Origin: Aspergillus flavus
Taxonomy: Eukaryota; Ascomycota; Eurotiomycetes; Eurotiales; Aspergillaceae
DNA length: 64,000 nucleotides
Reading direction: 5' to 3'
NCBI RefSeq assembly: GCF_009017415.1
Contig: NC_092409.1
Span: 4,402,001-4,466,000, forward strand
Under the pieces are notes generated by a model. It was not told the origin of the DNA and ran no database searches. It was given only the letters and a program-made list of their open reading frames with translations. Shown here piece after piece: positions 36,398 to 49,435 of this stretch (its first letter is position 1; each line of letters begins with the position of its first letter). A program made the position numbers and the translations under genes.

Positions 36398-38563
36398 CTA
36401 AACAGATAGGACGAGCTGTGCGTCTTCTCCGACGCCATAGGCTCGGCACCTCTCAGCAACTGCGAGGCCCAGGTCCTTCATCCGTTCAGCACCCTTTCCG
36501 GGAATGGGTCGCCGTTCCATCTGCTCCTTGGCAGCTTTGCGGCAGTGTTGACGCCAGTACTTTTCTTTGCGCTTCTGGCGCTTTTTCTCGAGACCCTCGA
36601 CAATATCGATGGGGCCTCGAGTATGCACTTCACGAGTGCGGGATAATTCACGCTCAGGTGACTCTCGGAGGGGAACAATACCCGTCCAGCGATAAGAGCC
36701 ATCCTGTTTAGCGAAGAAGGGGTTAGGTGTCCGAGGCAGCGACTTGGTACGAGCAACGTGCGGGCGTTGGACCAACTCGCTGATGTTCATGCCAGGGGCC
36801 TGAAGGTGGGTGGCCTCATCGCTGGCAGTCCGTTCGACTCTAACCGGGGACTTCAACTTCATCGGTGGTGGTGGGGAGCGTAGACGTCTGGGGGAGGAGC
36901 GGCCATGGCGACGAGGAGGTGGTGGAGAGACCATCCGCTTGGGAGACAAGCGAGGAGACTGCTTGCGCATCTGGTCAGCCCCAGATCTTCCTCGAGCCGG
37001 TTCGTCGACCATGGACTCCGCCAGATCGTCGTCCTCATCATCGTCCTCCTCATCAAGATCCGATGTCGGGAAACTAGGGTCGATGTCTTGGGGGATGATG
37101 ATCTGTTTGGAGAGTCGACGCTGCTCGATGCAAGACTTGTAGGCAGCTTCTAGAGGTCGATCTTCGTCAAACGTGCCACAGACGAAGTCTGTACTGTCAG
37201 GCAAGTTGGGAGTCCTAGGACGCATCTTCATAGGTTTAGCACGGTTGATGCCTTTGCCCGAGAGCGCAGGTGGCCATCTCCGGCTCAGATCATCATGACC
37301 AGAGTCAAAGGACGTGTTCGAGTCCCTGCGAGGGAGGACAGTAGGAGGAACCTCGAGTGTCAGAGGACTGGTAGCGGCAGTGGTCGAGGCAGGTGCCCAG
37401 AATTCATACTCGGAGCCATCATCGCTCTCATCTGAATCAGCAAAGCCTGCCTCATTATCTGACTCGTTACCATCATCTGATGAGAGAGTTGACTCGTCGT
37501 CATCGTCATCCTCGTCATCATCCTCCTCATCATCGTCCTCTTCTTCGTCCTCAAGAGCCTCCTCCTCTGCTTCTTCGCCAAGTTTCCTAATCGCGATTTC
37601 TTTCTTCATACAATCACTCATGGTGATCTTGTCCGTGTAGTCACCAGACTTAGTGACCCATTCATCATCTTCCTCCTCGGAGCTAGCAAACTCATGGAAG
37701 CGAGTCGCCTCGGATTCTTCAAACTTGCCCAGTCCGCTCGTAGGTACACCCCTCTTCTCGGTGGCTGGCTTCTCCTGATTCTGGGCGACTGGAACCATAG
37801 CTTTCTCAGGGGACGCCTTACGAGCGATGGGGGCAGGTGATCCACGAGGACGTGATCGTACACTGATACCACGGCACGGAGACCGTTCTCGTTTCGTCTC
37901 CGGGTCACGGGCTGGGCAGACGAAAGTGAGGACTGTCCTCCGCTTCGCAGGCTCTGTGGAGGTAGGATTGGTATCATTCTTCTGCGCGGTCGGTCGTTGC
38001 GGTGTAGGTGGTTGGGCCTTCGACTCCTCCGTTTTACGACCGCATGCAAAGCTGATGCATCTCTTGCGTCCCAGGTTGGCCTCAACAGTCGACTCGCTAG
38101 TCTGGACAGTCAACTTCTTGCTGCTGCCCATTGACGGAGCTTTGCTGGATAGCTGAGCTGGCAGAGGTGGACTGGGGGTGCTGGACAGAGATGGACTGCT
38201 CAGGCCTTCGTCGCTAGTCAATTCAGCAGTCGACACACCGCTAACGTTGCTATGAGGGTACGAGCGGTAGAAGGACCTGTCACGGGGCGAGGGAAGCTCT
38301 TCGGACGGGCTGTGCCGGAGGGCACGGGTGAGGAGGGATTCTTTCTTATCACTCATGGCGGTGGTGGACTTGACGTAAACCACACCGTCGTCAACGTTCA
38401 TTGGGGCGGTATTCAGAAACCGGTGATCGGGAGGTTCATCGATGTCCTCAGTCATTGTGCTTTCTTGCGGGGCAGACTTGTTGGACTGATGAGGTGAGAG
38501 TAGCATCTTCAAGATGTGTTGTATCGACGAGAAAGGTCGGTCACCACCACGGAAGTTGGCCAT
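36398..38563 (-). CDS. DUF2457-family low-complexity protein
   Basis: Single exon for 721 aa (ATG at 38563; the codon before it is GTG). It is highly charged and mostly disordered. A Ser/Pro-rich N-terminal half (SLSSTPSPPLPAQLSS) is followed by a long acidic run of D/E near residues 330-390, coded by a GAT/GAC/GAG-rich tract (about 37490-37560). Arg/Pro/Ser-rich blocks such as SPPPPRRHGRSSPRR come next. The C terminus (about 660-715), with a basic KYWRQHCRKAAKEQMERRPIPG helix followed by ERMKDLGLAVAERCRAYG, fits the conserved end of fungal DUF2457 proteins. The biochemical role is unknown. Alternating acid and base blocks suggest a nuclear or chromatin/RNA-associated protein, which is inference. 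The family is conserved in filamentous ascomycetes, so it is a real gene despite low complexity. The acidic tract may vary in length between strains. Confidence 0.87.
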   Translation of the reverse strand: MANFRGGDRPFSSIQHILKMLLSPHQSNKSAPQESTMTEDIDEPPDHRFLNTAPMNVDDGVVYVKSTTAMSDKKESLLTRALRHSPSEELPSPRDRSFYRSYPHSNVSGVSTAELTSDEGLSSPSLSSTPSPPLPAQLSSKAPSMGSSKKLTVQTSESTVEANLGRKRCISFACGRKTEESKAQPPTPQRPTAQKNDTNPTSTEPAKRRTVLTFVCPARDPETKRERSPCRGISVRSRPRGSPAPIARKASPEKAMVPVAQNQEKPATEKRGVPTSGLGKFEESEATRFHEFASSEEEDDEWVTKSGDYTDKITMSDCMKKEIAIRKLGEEAEEEALEDEEEDDDEEDDDEDDDDDESTLSSDDGNESDNEAGFADSDESDDGSEYEFWAPASTTAATSPLTLEVPPTVLPRRDSNTSFDSGHDDLSRRWPPALSGKGINRAKPMKMRPRTPNLPDSTDFVCGTFDEDRPLEAAYKSCIEQRRLSKQIIIPQDIDPSFPTSDLDEEDDDEDDDLAESMVDEPARGRSGADQMRKQSPRLSPKRMVSPPPPRRHGRSSPRRLRSPPPPMKLKSPVRVERTASDEATHLQAPGMNISELVQRPHVARTKSLPRTPNPFFAKQDGSYRWTGIVPLRESPERELSRTREVHTRGPIDIVEGLEKKRQKRKEKYWRQHCRKAAKEQMERRPIPGKGAERMKDLGLAVAERCRAYGVGEDAQLVLSV

Positions 38564-40944
38564 CACTTTACGATTAAATTAATACTGACGACAAAAGAGT
38601 ATGTGAGAGAAACAAGGTAAGTGAGGATAGAGAGACAGTTCGGTAGGTAGTAGTATGGTGAACGGTGGAAAGGATCGTGGCGACGGCGAGGATTGGAGGA
38701 TTCAATTGCTTGGAAAGAATATAATCCGATAATTTCATCAATCAAATATAATGAATAAGAAGATACTCTCTCAGTATCGATCAATCGTGTAACCGATCGA
38801 GCCAGAGGGCAGAAGAGAATGGGGTCCCAAAAAGGACGAAGACGGTCATGATATACAAGGCATGGTGTTGAGGTATGGCGCAGCAGGGAAAGGAGACAAT
38901 GGCGTCTGGTATGCGGCCAAGATCTGCGATCTACGCCTTCTTCAATAGATGGCAGCTCAAAGAGCGCCAGAAGAAGACGCGTTCAAGAAAAACTCCAGAA
39001 AAAAACAATGTGTTGGCAAGGCTTTGAGTTCGAGATGGAGGAAGAAGGAATGTTAAGAGGAAGTCGGAGAATAAAAAAAGTGATATTTGGAAGGGAGGGG
39101 AGGGCAAAAACTGTATTTTAATAAAAAAAAAAATAGAAATTAAAATAAGAAAAATTAAATAATCAGAAAGGAAAATAGAGGAAAAATTAATGATTCAATG
39201 GTTAGCAGCCGGTACAGTAAGTACGGCGTAATTTAGAGGGGTGGGAGGGTTTAATGGGAAAAAATCATAATTAAAATCAAAATAAAAAAAATCCTATGAC
39301 GGGGCGCGGGAGAGCGGCACTGGGTTTGGCTTTTTGGGGGGGTGGGAAGCCTTGATCGGTCAGGGTAATCACTGGTCAGGAGTGGTCGCCACACTGTCAA
39401 CGACACTTGAACAACTACAATTAGTCAAGGCAAAAAAAAAATTAAAAAGGGAAAAGAGATCTTCTCTTGGCCTTCTTTCCTTCTGCAGACGCTTGGTCCA
39501 ACCAACCCCGCCAAGACGGACCCACCCTGTCGCTTTACTCGCCAAACTGATGCATGCTTCTGTTCCTGCGGCTACGTGACGCTGGCTGAAAATTACAGTA
39601 TTCTTGTCATTTGTGTAAGCTGACGGTGTACTGCTTCGAACCACCTCGTTGAGGATAATTTGGCAAGAAATCCTTTCTCAAGATAGGCTTTCTCAAAGGG
39701 AATCTCCATATCCACTGGAAGCGAGATCATCTCGTCTAATTGTCTGAAACTGTGTAGGTTAGCCCTAAGATTCAAAGGACTGAAAGAAGATTGATTGTTA
39801 CGAGCCGGTTTCACCCATCGGGACCGGACTCATGCCGAGTGAGAGAGATGACTATGAGGCATTTTGGAAAGGTACCCTGGAATTACCTGAAAGGGAAAGG
39901 CAGCTGCCGAGCTGACTAACCCGCGCCGGTAATTTGCCCAACAAAAACTTCATCTTGAAAAGTACAGACCGAGTTTATGCTACTAAACTAAACACACCAC
40001 ACACAAATCCGTCGGAGAGTATTATCAGAAAAGCTATAGATCCTATTCTTCTAGAAGACTAATTGCTTGATCCTATTTCGATCTGACCCAAAAAGGGATG
40101 CTACTAAATCTCGACAAACTATTGATGGACCCCGATCCATGCTGTACTACTGTAAGTACATTTCACTTCACCCCCACGAGGACGGATCCCAGGGCGGCAC
40201 GAGCTGCAGCAGCACTCGTACTCCGTAACGCCGTCCCAGATGTTGCCCTATCGCTTGGTCGGCCCTCTTGCTGGACGAGAGACAAGTAATGTAACCGTAA
40301 GTTACCCGACCATCGCAGCCCCAGGACAACGACAAAGACAGCCACTGGCACTTGGTTTCAGTGACGAAGGAGATAATGATGAAGAAGACCAGGATGACTC
40401 GAATACGCATATGATTATGGCTATTATGACTAACAGGCGAAGACAACTCTCCAAAGTGCCACTCAACCTCGACCGCTATTCTGACTCTTACCTAACTAGT
40501 TACTGGTAACGTACCAACCGTAGCTCCGTGTCTGAACCAAGACGGGAAGGGTAATGGTAACCAACCTGAACTCAGTCGAAACTTGACAGCCTGAGGCTAC
40601 ACTCGGCCAAACTACTTTCTTGGATTCAACCGGTCACTAGGACGAAACCGGCTCCCCAGCACTAAATTAGAATCAAAATCAACCCTGCAAACTCTCGCGC
40701 TTTGCGCGCCTTCATCTTCGAGTTAAAACACAATTTGGGTCTAGTTGATTTGACTCTCTCTCTCCTTAATCACTATGGCGTACTATTGGTGATATCTTCA
40801 CTTCCAAGACTTGAATAGTTGATGTTGAAACGAAACCTTCAATGAATCATTACCTACGTTCTCGCCGAGCCCGTTCCTTACTTGACAGCACAGTTCATTC
40901 GTTCCTGATCCGTAATCTTGGCTCCTTTTTTCTTTTTTCTTTTT

Positions 40945-40947
<3 letters not shown>

Positions 40948-40976
<29 letters not shown>
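40948..40976. repeat. Poly(T) tract, about 29 nt
   Basis: An uninterrupted T run preceded by other T-rich stretches. The length is uncertain because such runs are error-prone. Confidence 0.8.
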
Positions 40977-40980
<4 letters not shown>

Positions 40981-43900
40981 CTGCTAATGTGGTAAGTTGC
41001 AGTCCTTCGGGAGCTTTACAGAGATACTACATGTAAATACCGTACCTTCGAACTTGTCAAACCTAACATAATTAAAATTAAAAGTACGGGGAAGGGATAA
41101 AAAGGTCACGACCGAGGAATGGAAGCTGCAATAGAATCCTCAAGGAATTTCTCGGAGTCGAAGGCCCCTTGCGTTGCGATGAAGTGTTACTTACTTACAG
41201 TACGATGAAAGTGCAACCATCCACAGAATCCACGGGTTTGGCCCGATCACCCATCCAACCATGACGCTATTGACTCCTGGATAATGCTACTGTGATGGCC
41301 AAGAGTCGCAGCCACCAGAATGGATGATGCTCTCTTCGACTCTCCCTCCCTCTGCCGAGAGAAATCAGTAGTACAGCAGAACAGCACACCCAGAATCGAA
41401 TTTTGGGGAGGTGTGCTGGAAAACTATTACAGACTACCGGCTCTGGGCATGACATAGGCAGCTCTTGGCTATCCAGCGTGGATGACAATTTTAATCACCA
41501 CATTATAAATAGGAAGGTGATCTCTGCTCCGAATGGACTAGTCATAAGCAAAGAGCAATAGAATCACTCTAAACAAGTCACTAGGGTGACTGACTGAGGG
41601 TTAGAACTCTGCTCTTTCGACCTCCTCATCCACTTCTCCACATTGATCACCGCAGGGATAGACGACTTGGAGAATTCTTCATTCCTCGTTGGGCAAGATT
41701 ATGGGTCTCTCCTCCATGATATTGTAGAATGTGATTATAGTTCGTAGGGCCAAAATTAGAATAGGATTAGGCATTCATGACAAGAAAGGCGAAGCACAGA
41801 GGCAGTGTTGGAGCTCTGAAGATCACCGCCTCAACTTGAGTCTATCTGGATACAGGACTGCCTCCCGTACAGAGTACATGCACAGTACATGATGTGCCAA
41901 GTCTCGGCGCTCTATGCGAGCTATGGGAGAAAGTCTAAACGGAGTAAGAAAGAATGGTAATACATTTGAAAGTGGCCAAACCCTGATGCCTTCAAAGAAG
42001 ACTCAGATAACCTGTCGCATGGAGCATATCAATAACATAAAAGAAACTGAGTTGGTGATGCCTGACCCAGCGAGAGAGGCGGTCAGATGGACTCCCGTGA
42101 CATCGAATTCAAGCGGAGTCTCAAGGATCTTGGATCACCAACGAGAGAACCAAACGCCGCGGAAATCTTGAGTCTTGGTCAAGCTTCATGCGACTCAGGG
42201 ATCCCCCCACTTATTCCAAGCCTTACTCGGTTTCTGTGGATTTTTCTTTCTCTTTGTTTTATTTACCCGTTCTTCCGTCTCCCCTCTCTGACTGTTCCAC
42301 TCAATCTCATTTGGTCCTGTCGTTTCTGTTGCCATCCCAGCAAATCACAATGGTTGGAAACAATTACTCTTCCCTGCTCACACAAGCAGCCACCTTGCCT
42401 TGTGAACACAAGAAAAGAACGAAATACGAGCTACTCGGATTTCTAATTTCAGTAAGGTAACTTTTTAGCTTGCCGTCTCAGGGCTGAAAGGGACAGGGAA
42501 AGAGGCGGTCTTCTCCAACACAACGCATCGACATTGGACGAAGACTGATTGCGACGCTCGCTCTCCGCACTCAAATTTTGGAGATCCATGTCCTAGTCTG
42601 ATATACGCAATGCATAAGACCGGGAGGAGGCATCTGACTTCTTGCGGTTAAAAATCCGACCAAAGTTTAACCAGATCGCTGCGGAGTGAGATCGCATGTG
42701 GCATTGAGCTCGTGGGCAGACCCTATCGAGCGTCCAACTGGTCGATGCGTTGTGGTCATCGCAAGCAATCAGTCACCGGTCGGCCTAAAGGGGTAGGTCC
42801 TACACTATCCCAACCTATGTGGCAGGACTGCGGACAGAGCGCTATCCACACGGGATGATTTCACACCCCAGCGCCTTGGTTACTTGCCTCCCCAGCCCTT
42901 TCTGTGATGGGGATGGGAGCTGCGTCGAACTATCCACCGAGAGGCGACTGGGTGGAGGTCGTGAATTGCCAGTTGTTCGGTGGGTTACGTTAGCTCGTAG
43001 GCATTTCGGTTAAAGTCTGGGATCAGGAGATAGATGTTTGGTGGGAAATGGACACGCTTACTGTATAACGGGATGGAGCTATAACATAAACTTAGGATTG
43101 GATAAGGACTGCATAAACTCCAAACAGCTTATCAACCATGGGCCGATGGTGGCCGACAGCGGCAGAGACTTAGTGCTGGGGAGCGTTTGTATGAGGCATT
43201 TATGGGACTCGTTCATGCTGGTGGGGGAACGGACGTGCACGGGACTCTCTGGCTTCACGCCGGCCCTTTCAGGCCATTCAGTTACGATGCAAGACTGGCC
43301 CAATCTGGGTAAGCCTGAGGCAGTCAAGTCGGACAAACCCCATCCGGGTGTATTCCTTCCTGAGGTTCTCCAGACTTGTGTCTGCTATTACAGTAGGAGC
43401 ACTACTATTAGTAGTATGCATGACTCCTATACGGAGTACACTTCCCCCTCATGCATGGTCAGCTTCCTCCAATCCCCCGGCAACACCCCCATCCATTGTC
43501 GAATCAACGAGTTTCAGACTACGAGAAACCCTCCCACTAGTGTGCGAACCAGGACGAGGCAATTCGACCTTTTCCGTTCTTTAGGGCATGACATCTGCAT
43601 GGTGCTTTTTACATCGTCCATTTGAGCGGGATAATTATAATCATTATTACTATTGCAGAGTAACCATTGTTATGCAAACAAATCATCGCTCCATTGTCTC
43701 ACTGGACCCACGATGGTTTTCTTCATCAAACAGCGGTAATGCGAATACGGAATACCGGTGGTAGGTACAGGAGGTACAGTATTTCCCACCGTTCATGGTA
43801 ATTTAATCTAGACCACACAAGGGGGAATTTAAAAATAAAAAGAAAGCGATTCTTGAAGATCAAAGATTGTGTAACCAAATCACACAAGGAATGACCCTTA

Positions 43901-44254
43901 TTTGACAGCTCATTGGCTAACAAGTGTTTTCCAGAAAACAATAAACTCACCCCCTTTCACTCGGCCCGAATGCCACCGGAATGTACAGTATGTATGTATA
44001 TGTATGTACATATCATTTACTTTCATCCAGAGGGAAAGAGGAGGACGAGAGAGGAACGAACCGATTGCATATCATGGAGTGGCACAACACTTGATCTGAT
44101 GATCGACGTTCTCCCCCAACTTTACGGCAATTCAGCACATCTGCGTTCTGTATTCCCACACCCCCTGGAACTTTATGGGCAGCCAAGACCTCCGCCAAGA
44201 GCCGCCAAGATATAACCAGTATGTCCCTATGCATTGAGAGGGAAATTGGGAATG

Positions 44255-44273
44255 CTCTCTCTCTCTCTCTCTC
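44255..44273. repeat. CT dinucleotide microsatellite
   Basis: About nine and a half CT units in tandem in the gene-poor region. Confidence 0.85.
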
Positions 44274-45748
44274 CTCCAGCGACCCCTTACTCCTGCCCTT
44301 CTGGCTGGTCATGGCCCATTCCACAGCAGCGCTTGGCAACGTTGCGATGGCTGCGCCTCCCCTCCGTCTCACAGAGAATCCGCCAAGAACCATCTGACCT
44401 TCGTCTACTTGCATTCTTCTCTCCTTGCGCGTCCAGTGTGACTGTACTCCGTAGCGAGGCGGTCCTCTTCCCGAGTTACGCTGCCAAGTGCGGCCAAGCA
44501 CTCCCCCATTCCCAAGATGTCGCGGCGGGCCTTTCCAATCATCTTCTCGGACCCCGCGGAGGCCCCCGTCCTCTTGAGGCAGTGGAAGCAGATCTCGTCG
44601 ATCCTATGCAATAACCGGCTGTGATTAGAATGATAAATCATCACTACGTCGACGGCTCGGCACGCTGACTCGTTCAGGAGACGGACGAACTGCTCCCGGA
44701 TCAAACTTCAATAGTGCTGCCTACTGGAGATCCAGACTCATACTGTAGACACCCCTAATGACTCAAATTCTAGACTGGACGCATGTTCTGCTTGGATGAC
44801 GGCCTCCGACCGGCAGCATGACTCAAGTATGAGCCTCTTCGTCTGTCTAGACTATTAACATTGGCACATAGCAATACAAATATATTGAAACTATGAATCA
44901 GTTTATCTAAAATCTGCACTCAGATAAGAATGCATTAGCAAATCCGATGTCTTATCTTATAGACAGGCAGAATACTTATGATAGACATACATACAGATCA
45001 TATCCACCTTCAATTAATCCACTTCGACATACAAAGTCGAAACCACATCCAAAAGATACTCTACAAGTCCCTACACCAACCAAAACAACTTCAAACAACA
45101 ATGAAACCACCAAAAACCAACAAAAACTCTCAAGAAGAAATAAGTAAAATAAAGAAAAAGAAAAAGCGAAAAAAATCTAAAACTTCCCAAAAAGCAACCT
45201 TCTGGAAACATCGCCCCCCGCCAATAATTTCCGCCTAACCCACCAACTAGTGAGGTGGTTATTCAATCCGCCTTACCACATCCATTAAGTAACGGACCAA
45301 ATAATCAACAAAAACAAAACAGTCCCATTAGTAACTTCGGTCTTGGAAGACTTGAATAATTGTCACTGTTATGTAATTTTATCCATTCTTTATACGTACA
45401 ATTACTTTGTGAATAGACTCTGTATTACGCTTACTGTTAGGATGTATTGCGCGGTTTAACAGGATACTATGGAATATGAAATATATCCACCACCACAGTA
45501 CGTAAGTATATCCATCCTATATGCAAACCACAAAGGTAATAATTATTAAAATAATCATAAGGAATACCTCCCAGTAAAACCATCAAAACATGACAATCTA
45601 CCATCAACCACCCACCCAAAACAAACAACCCAGAAAACTATAACATATAACATAACATCATAGTCCCCCTCCACCACCACCAAACAGTCAAGTAAGTAAG
45701 CATATACTAATGCAAACTATACCCGACCCCATAATAAATGTTACTCAC

Positions 45749-45951
45749 TGCGTCCGTCCACCCGAACAACTCCCAATCGTTTTCTAGGACCGGACGGTGA
45801 TAGGCAGAAAGATAAATGAAGTGTTGGTCAGATGAATCGAGGAATGATGTCATGGTCAGCAAGTCGAATTCGTAGTCGGGAGTCAAAGTGGCGAGGATTA
45901 ACAAAGCCTGGTAACTATTTCCGGTGGGTTGCTTGGATGGAGATTCTTCTT
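45749..45951 (-). other. Exon-like segment, unconfirmed small minus-strand gene
   Basis: Read on minus, a branch-like CCCTAACC and a TTAAAATAG acceptor precede 203 nt of open frame, which ends at a strong GTGAGTAAC donor. The frame includes protein-like stretches (LATLTPDYEFDLL, SAYHRPVLENDWELFGW). If the donor is not used the frame runs on to a stop at 45707. The minus-strand upstream side is C/A-rich, like fungal 5' UTRs, and the downstream side T/G-rich, like 3' UTRs. I know no matching family and could not find a consistent partner exon, so coding status is open. Confidence 0.22.
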
Positions 45952-46344
45952 CTATTTTAAGGTTAGGGAGTTATTTTCAGTTCATTTATTTTTCTTGATA
46001 GTTGGGTTGTGAAGGGAACGGGTTTGTTTGTTTGTTGCTGACGTCAAAGGTGGAAGATGTCGCCGAGGGATTTTGTTTGGGCTTTTTCGTTTGTTGGATT
46101 AGTGCCTTGTTCGAAATCTAGACCTTACGTATTAGGTGTTTGTTTTTGTTGTGCTTTCTATTTCTCATTATGCATTACTATAATAGTGATTATTCTTTTG
46201 ATGACATAAGGCTAGACAAAGGCTATGTTTCATGGAGACGCCGAAAATAGTACAGCCAAACAAAGGGAATATCGATATTCCATACCAGAGTCACTGCCTT
46301 GCGAATGCCCAATATGCAGCCCCGGGGTTATGGAACGTCCAGGT

Positions 46345-49300
46345 TTAGTACGGAGACCACTGGCCACGTAGAGGGACCCCCTTGGACATGGGGATCTGCT
46401 CCTCGTACCGGCTGTCTGTGCTGTTGTGTCGTTGCTGCTTCGCTTTCAATGTTCTCCACCACAGGATGATGATGTCCTTGGCCCAGAGGATTCGGTCTCT
46501 TGTCTGCACGACGGCTGCGCATTGTCTAGCGACGTCCCGGGCGACTGTCCGCCGTTGGAGATTCCGGTTCGCGAGGACTTGTCGCCATCTCCTTTGCAAA
46601 ACTGTCGCTGCGCGAGCACGCTTAGTTGCGGAAAGAAATCGAGAACAGAGGAAGGTGAGTGCTCCCAGTGTGAAGTCACTGTCGAGGATGTGCGACCTTG
46701 AAGAACCAGGGGAAATGAGATACGCTAGTGATTGTTAGTGTGCTCCGTGATGTGTATTAACCAGACAACTTACCAAGCTGTGCACTGCATCCCAGCGCCC
46801 TGAGGCGAGATTGCAGCGAGAATGGTAGCCCCTTGAGTTCCGTAGACAGGGGTTGATCCCCTTTGAGTATGTAGCTCTCGTACTCATCCACAATGCTTTC
46901 GTAAATCTTGCCGTCCGCGAAGCTGGTGCTGAAGTTCTCAAGACGTAGACCTTTCAAACATCCCAGGATAGAGGCCCATTGTCGAAGCAGCGATGTAGCA
47001 TCGTCACTCTTCCCATACAATCCTTCAAAATCTCCATTGAACCAACCCTCATCCTTGACCAACTCATATCCATACTGAGTGACGGCCTTCTGCTTCAGAC
47101 GGTTGATCTCCTTTCTCAACTCATACCAATCGACAAGCCCAGCGAGGCTCCATTGGCTGACAAGCCCCCATAGAAGTGCGATGGTCTTCTCACGATGTCC
47201 ATCGACTATGTCTTCCGCACGGATACGACGAACCAGCTTGTAGGAGCTCTTACTGCAAGCCAAGGCATCCAGAGCAATTCGCACATTGAACAGCTTTACT
47301 GTGCGACTGAGGCATGGAAGCTTCAGCCCTTGTGAAAGCGGGCCCAAGCGCTCTCCATCTGCGAGGCTTAAGTCGGTCGGATATAGTAGTAACTCCACAA
47401 TCCTAGTTAGCCGGACACCGTCTCTCATGTCTACAGCTAAGTTGCTTATCTGGTATTCGTACTCCTGCAGCGCGCTTTGCTCATAGACCAACTGACAGTC
47501 TAAATGACCAAGAGTCTTAGTAATGTCTCCGGAAGAGGGCAGAAGAAACCGAGCCAAGGCCTGGATCACAGCGGCAGAGGACTTGAGCTGAGACGAACGA
47601 AGAAAAAGGCAACGGGGAAGTACCGTCCCTGGACTTGACATTCCCTTGTCCAAGAGGATGACGATCATGATGCTGCGAAGAACAGTTCGATGATATGTCG
47701 TGCCTACCTCTAAATCGCTGGAGCTGAACTCTCTAGCATATCGCTCCATGTCTTGGTTTTGCAGCAAAAAGGTATTCAAGAAATTTTCTAGACCTCTCTT
47801 GAGTGCTCTCCCATTGCCAGAGTCCATGTCAGGATGGCTATGACTGGTCTCCTGGTCCAACTTGTTATCGGTCATCCTCCTTCCTGTGACTGTCTCCACC
47901 GCGGCTCGTAACGCCCGCGGATCATATGTTTGCATCCAAAAGTCCAAGAATCTCCGCTTCATTCCCACATCCTGCTGCAGCCGGTCATTGCGTACAAGCA
48001 CATCCTTCGGGATACTCATGGCACCATATAGCAACGATGCTTGGACCCTCTTATAAAGATGTGCAAATGATGTGGTTTGGTAGAGCTTGAGCAGCTCTTG
48101 TCGAAGCACTGTTGGTTCTTTGAAGCTTAAACTCTCATTGGCTTGATCGAAAAGCCCATTGGCCAGTTGGGTTATCATGATCTCCTGATGGGAAAGCCAG
48201 TCCTCTTCATACAACTCCGGGTTTGTGATGTCCTCCTTCACCAGAGGATACTTGTCGTCAATGTGTTTCGATTTAGGGCGCACTACCGAGTCTTTGGAGG
48301 GATTGGCGCGCATCTCAGAGTTCCTCAACGTGTTCGCAATCGTCGAATTCTTTGAAACTGACGGGGTACGATTGACGTTTGTTCTTCGCTTTTCTACCTT
48401 GCTGCCTCGTGCATGGACAGATGGTGTTTTGGCATTGTTTCTATTTTCTCCTGTCACTGTTCGCTTTATGGTCCCGTTAACAGGCCTTGCTGCGAGTGGA
48501 TTCATCGACTTTGTAGAGGGGTATCCACGCAGTTGAGTTTGTGCGGGTTTCGAAGCTGTACGAGGGTTTTCATATTCGTCATTGATCTTCATGGACTGAG
48601 AAACCTTGCCCTTCTCCTTGTCGAGAAGACAAGTTCCAGGGGGAACATTTTCTTTTCCACCGTTCTTCCCAGCAATATCGACGTGAATACAAGGTTCCTG
48701 CTTGACTTTCGCGCTTGGTTGAAGCGGAATTCGTTGCGCGGATGAAGCCAAAGAACGTTTTGCCTGCCGCTTCCTAGCAATCTGTGACTCCAAGGTGTTA
48801 ACCCGAGTGTCCTCCGGGACGTAATACTGAACATTGTTAGACTTGGCAGGGCTTGATATGCCCATAAACAGGCTTGCAACCGTGGTGTCATCCGTCGGTA
48901 TATACACCGTGTTGCGGCGCACGTCGGTCCTCAAAGCATTCTTCGATGGAGTTTTACGTCCGTTTTCATTAATCTGCATCAGAAGCTCCCTGTTCTTTTG
49001 GGCGTCTAGCTTTGTATTTCGCAATCTCTTCTCGGGTTCTCCCAGTGGCTTCGAATTCCTGGGTGGACTAGCCGTGGAACTGGCCTTCGGACGGAACCTT
49101 TGGGCTGGTTGGGCTAGTAAAGACATCTTGCGACCTGAAGGGGCTACTGCTGGGCGGGTTTCCCTTCTCCTCGGGTTGGCTGTTTGCACGAGATTCTGTT
49201 CACCATCATGGTGGATAGCGAAAGAGCTGCCGGTCTTGGTCCTTCGGCGGGGCTTGACTCCTGTTAGAAGCGGTGCTTTGATCTCGGTGGTGAACTCGAT

Positions 49301-49435
49301 GTTGGCCGTCTCGTCACAGTTTTCCAAGCTATCCTCCCACAGCTTGTTAGACGAGCTATCTCCTCCGCTGCCCCGGTCAAATCGAGAGAATCTTGATGGG
49401 CACGGGGTGCCGACTTCTCCTAATAGACCTGACAT
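46345..49435 (-). CDS. Asp/ASPM-type spindle protein (calponin homology and IQ)
   Basis: Two exons on minus, 49435-46774 and 46724-46345, joined over a 49-nt intron (GTAAGT...CTAG) to give 1013 aa. The N-terminal half (1 to about 420) is basic, Ser/Asn/Arg-rich and disordered, including TPSKNALRTDVRR-like blocks. Residues about 655-757 form a calponin-homology domain of the ASPM class (ISNLAVDMRDGVRLTRIVELL, then FNVRIALDAL and IRAEDIVDGHREKTIALLWGL). A helical region follows. The second exon holds an IQ-like calmodulin site near residue 927 (AATVLQRRWRQVLANR). ASPM/Asp proteins gather microtubule minus ends at spindle poles. Aspergillus homologues are, as I recall, annotated as calmodulin-binding Sha1-like proteins. 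It is much shorter than animal ASPM, with a short IQ tail. The upstream region has several ACGCG cores, consistent with cell-cycle control. Confidence 0.92.

Larger units (their letters stand above)
38564..46344. other. 7.8-kb gene-poor region
   Basis: Between the DUF2457 start and the Asp-like gene stop. The first 700 bp are the DUF2457 promoter, GA- and A-rich (38900-39300). ORFs further right (for example 43038-43625 and 44013-44614) begin on non-ATG codons or lack any family signature. Homopolymer and simple repeats: T about 29 at 40948-40976, and CT repeat 44255-44273. A strand-composition switch occurs near 45.9 kb (plus strand A/C-rich to the left, G/T-rich to the right), around an exon-like minus-strand segment (45749-45951). 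Confidence 0.5.

Noticed and set aside
43038..43625. 195-codon plus-strand ORF in the 38-46 kb desert
   Set aside because: Starts on TTG, has no domain and no splice sites; kept out for lack of support, though it is the longest open frame in that desert.
44013..44614. Overlapping ORFs on both strands (162 codons minus, 126 codons plus)
   Set aside because: They are antisense to each other, low-complexity around the CT repeat, and neither shows a family signature.
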